Positions 13,973 through 17,249 of a stretch of 17,249 nucleotides of DNA are shown here, in pieces; positions within the stretch are counted from its first letter, which is position 1, and the number at the start of each line of letters is the position of its first letter. A program made the translations under genes and the position numbers. The stretch is taken from the NCBI GenBank assembly GCA_000434215.1, contig HF999696.1, forward strand, positions 26,910-44,158, written 5' to 3'. The notes under the pieces are model-generated. The model was not told the origin of the DNA. It made no database searches and was given only the letters and a program-made list of their open reading frames with translations. This stretch comes from Bacteroides sp. CAG:144 (lineage in GTDB: Bacteria > Bacteroidota > Bacteroidia > Bacteroidales > UBA11471).

Positions 13973-15577
13973 ATGACGAAGTTAGACTTAACTAAGTATG
14001 GAATTGAAGGGGTAAAAGAGATCCTTCATAATCCTTCGTACGACGAACTCTTCGCAGAAGAGACCAAACCGGGCCTCGAAGGTTTTGAAAAAGGCCAAGT
14101 TACCGAACTGGGCGCCGTAAACGTGATGACGGGTATCTACACAGGACGTTCGCCCAAAGATAAATTCCTCGTTATGGACGAAACCAGCAAAAACACAGTA
14201 TGGTGGACTTCGGACGAATATAAAAACGACAATAAACCTGTAACCGAAAATGCATGGAAAGTGCTGAAAGACCTTGCAGTCAAAGAACTTTCCAACAAAA
14301 GACTTTTCGTTGTAGACTGCTACTGCGGAGCCAACGAAGCAACCCGTCTGAAAGTACGCTTCATCATGGAAGTAGCTTGGCAGGCACACTTCGTAACCAA
14401 TATGTTTATCCGTCCTTCGAAAGAAGAGTTGAAAGATTTCGAACCCGATTTCGTTGTTTACAACGCTTCCAAAGCGAAAGTCGAAAATTACAAAGAACTC
14501 GGACTGAACTCCGAAACGGCTGTTGTCTTCAACCTTACCACCAAAGAACAAGTTATCCTCAATACCTGGTATGGTGGTGAAATGAAGAAAGGTATGTTCT
14601 CGATGATGAACTACTTCAACCCCCTGCGCGGCATCGCTTCGATGCACTGCTCGGCCAACACCGACATGGAAGAAAAAAGCTCGGCTATCTTCTTCGGTCT
14701 CTCGGGAACGGGTAAAACCACTCTCTCGACCGACCCCAAACGTAAACTCATCGGCGACGACGAACACGGCTGGGACAACGAAGGTGTCTTCAACTACGAA
14801 GGTGGTTGCTATGCCAAAGTCATCAATCTCGACAAAGATAGCGAACCCGATATTTACAACGCCATCAAACGTGATGCATTGCTCGAAAATGTAACGGTCG
14901 ACGCTAACGGAAAAATCGATTTCGCCGACAAGAGTGTAACCGAAAACACCCGTGTTTCGTATCCTATCTACCATATCGAGAACATCGTTAAACCGGTATC
15001 GAAAGGTCCTCACGCAAAACAAGTGATTTTCCTCTCGGCCGATGCTTTCGGTGTGCTGCCTCCCGTTTCGATTCTGACCCCCGAACAGGCTCAATACTAT
15101 TTCCTCTCGGGCTTCACCGCCAAATTGGCCGGAACCGAACGCGGCATCACCGAACCGACTCCTACTTTCTCGGCTTGCTTCGGAGCAGCATTCCTCTCTC
15201 TGCACCCCACTAAATATGCAGAAGAACTCGTGAAGAAAATGAACATGACCGGTGCTAAGGCTTACCTCGTAAACACCGGCTGGAACGGCACAGGAAAACG
15301 TATTTCGATCCGCGATACCCGCGGTATCATCGATGCTATTCTCGACGGTTCGATCGAAAAAGCTCCTACCAAAACGATTCCTTACTTCGACTTCACCGTA
15401 CCTACCGCTCTGCCGGGCGTAGATCCCAAAATCCTCGATCCGCGCGATACTTACGCCGATGCTTCCGAGTGGGACGTTAAAGCCAAAGATTTGGCAGGTC
15501 GCTTCATCAAGAACTTCGCCAAATTCACCGGAAACGAAGCGGGTAAAGCCCTCGTTGCCGCCGGTCCTAAACTCTAA
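13973..15577 (+). CDS. pckA: Phosphoenolpyruvate carboxykinase (ATP)
   Basis: The 534-residue cytosolic enzyme interconverts oxaloacetate plus ATP with phosphoenolpyruvate, CO2 and ADP. Conserved sites are TGRSPKDKF (57-65), with the oxaloacetate-binding arginine Arg59, and the kinase P-loop [11 protein letters not shown] (242-252, Lys248). Next come the metal-binding [10 protein letters not shown] segment, the ENTRVSYP stretch and the C-terminal [10 protein letters not shown] region. Length and motifs are those of ATP-type, not GTP-type, PEPCK. In gut Bacteroidota this enzyme often runs toward oxaloacetate during succinate formation, capturing CO2. Codon use is richer in preferred codons (AAA, GAA, TTC, AAC) than in neighbours, as expected for a highly expressed gene. 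It ends with tandem stops (TAATAA) and a strong terminator, so it is a single-gene unit. Confidence 0.98.
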   Translation: MTKLDLTKYGIEGVKEILHNPSYDELFAEETKPGLEGFEKGQVTELGAVNVMTGIYTGRSPKDKFLVMDETSKNTVWWTSDEYKNDNKPVTENAWKVLKDLAVKELSNKRLFVVDCYCGANEATRLKVRFIMEVAWQAHFVTNMFIRPSKEELKDFEPDFVVYNASKAKVENYKELGLNSETAVVFNLTTKEQVILNTWYGGEMKKGMFSMMNYFNPLRGIASMHCSANTDMEEKSSAIFFGLSGTGKTTLSTDPKRKLIGDDEHGWDNEGVFNYEGGCYAKVINLDKDSEPDIYNAIKRDALLENVTVDANGKIDFADKSVTENTRVSYPIYHIENIVKPVSKGPHAKQVIFLSADAFGVLPPVSILTPEQAQYYFLSGFTAKLAGTERGITEPTPTFSACFGAAFLSLHPTKYAEELVKKMNMTGAKAYLVNTGWNGTGKRISIRDTRGIIDAILDGSIEKAPTKTIPYFDFTVPTALPGVDPKILDPRDTYADASEWDVKAKDLAGRFIKNFAKFTGNEAGKALVAAGPKL

Positions 15578-15597
15578 TAAGAGAACTCTTCATACTC

Positions 15598-15634
15598 AAA
15601 GGGGGCTGTCGGTCTTGACAAGCCCCCTTTTTTC
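15598..15634 (+). terminator. Intrinsic terminator after pckA
   Basis: The arms AAAGGGGGCT (15598-15607) and AGCCCCCTTT (15621-15630) pair perfectly, and the inner GTC/GAC extends the stem with a one-base bulge. A T tract follows (TTTTTTC). It lies 20 bases past the pckA stop codon. Confidence 0.93.
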
Positions 15635-15751
15635 TTACTCCACTAAGATTGCGGATTTCACGTAACAGCTATCCATTTACCACACACATAATCTCCGGAC
15701 ACGATTGTACCGGTATCCCAAATCCGGCTTATCAAACAAAACAAGTACTTT

Positions 15752-17064
<1,313 letters not shown>

Positions 17065-17081
17065 ACCCGCTATATAACAAT

Positions 17082-17120
17082 AAAAAACGCAACGCTTCTC
17101 CTCGAAGCGTTGCGTTTTTT
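17082..17120 (+). terminator. Strong bidirectional terminator between eno and queH
   Basis: A perfect 17-bp inverted repeat (17082-17098 with 17104-17120) with core ACGCAACGCTTC and a 5-base loop TCCTC carries an A run on the left and a T run on the right. It can stop transcription of eno from the left and of the queH gene from the right. Confidence 0.95.
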
Positions 17121-17139
17121 ACATCATCTCATCACAATA

Positions 17140-17249
17140 TCATTTTCCAGCCGTTTTCGATACGGCATACGCTTCGGCTGCCCGCAAGCTATATTCGCAG
17201 CCGCAATAAGTCTGATTATAAAAACAATACTCGGCGATCAGTTCACGCC
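17140..17249 (-). CDS. queH: Epoxyqueuosine reductase QueH, last 35 residues
   Basis: The gene runs in from the right edge on the minus strand and ends with TGA at 17140-17142. Only the C-terminus is visible, beginning RELIAEYCFYNQTYCGCEYS. The FYxQxYCGCxxS motif is characteristic of the QueH (DUF208) family, whose cysteines bind the metal clusters used to reduce epoxyqueuosine to queuosine in tRNA. The two cysteines of YCGC are present. The start, the N-terminal CCxPC motif and the promoter are outside the window. The convergent eno gene is separated by a shared terminator. Confidence 0.83.
   Translation of the reverse strand, partial: RELIAEYCFYNQTYCGCEYSLRAAEAYAVSKTAGK

Noticed and set aside
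13988..15205. Open frame of 405 codons on the minus strand opposite pckA
   Set aside because: It is a mirror of the strong codon bias of pckA. Its translation is rich in Phe, Val and Gly without any recognisable motif, and pckA itself is unambiguous.

Overview
The window looks like ordinary chromosome from a member of the Bacteroidota, most likely order Bacteroidales. Three things point there. At least eight genes or RNAs are preceded by the Bacteroidota promoter box TAnnTTTG. Recognisable Shine-Dalgarno sequences are scarce. The gene types are typical of gut Bacteroidales: a NagZ/beta-lactamase fusion, a stand-alone mannose-1-phosphate guanylyltransferase, ATP-type PEP carboxykinase and QueH. 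A family-level placement (for example a Barnesiella or Coprobacter relative) is only a guess. No phage, transposon, CRISPR array or rRNA was seen.

Layout, left to right. Bases 1-3953 (+) hold the 3' part of a 5'-nucleotidase followed 20 bases later by an exported GH3/beta-lactamase fusion. Bases 3947-5645 (-) hold a small flavodoxin-fold protein that has lost its FMN loops, meeting the fusion gene tail to tail, then a hairpin terminator and the mannose-1-phosphate guanylyltransferase gene. A tRNA-Leu(CAA) with a clear promoter and terminator lies at 5949-6125. Bases 6207-7675 (-) carry the manganese exporter mntP, with hairpins in its leader, and a Dph6-like ATP pyrophosphatase. The latter diverges from a cob(I)alamin adenosyltransferase (7751-8287, +). 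Bases 8306-9466 (-) carry an NlpE-like lipoprotein and a CAT-like acetyltransferase as a pair. A YihX-like HAD phosphatase follows at 9638-10264 (+). Bases 10360-12156 (-) carry a GNAT-like protein and a TRIC/UPF0126 membrane protein. Bases 12315-13685 (-) hold a radical SAM enzyme directly behind a UbiA-type prenyltransferase gene that has lost its middle. The right end has pckA (13973-15577) and eno (15787-17064), each with its own terminator, and the last residues of QueH on the minus strand.

How the genes relate: pckA and eno both act at phosphoenolpyruvate. The 5'-nucleotidase and the NagZ fusion act outside the cytoplasm on nucleotides and peptidoglycan or amino sugars. Most of the rest is a series of short independent units. 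The most unusual items are the broken UbiA gene still overlapping an uncharacterised radical SAM enzyme, the degenerate flavodoxin, the divergent pair of apparently leaderless promoters (Dph6-like/cobO), and the mntP leader. I did not find a convincing new multi-gene system.
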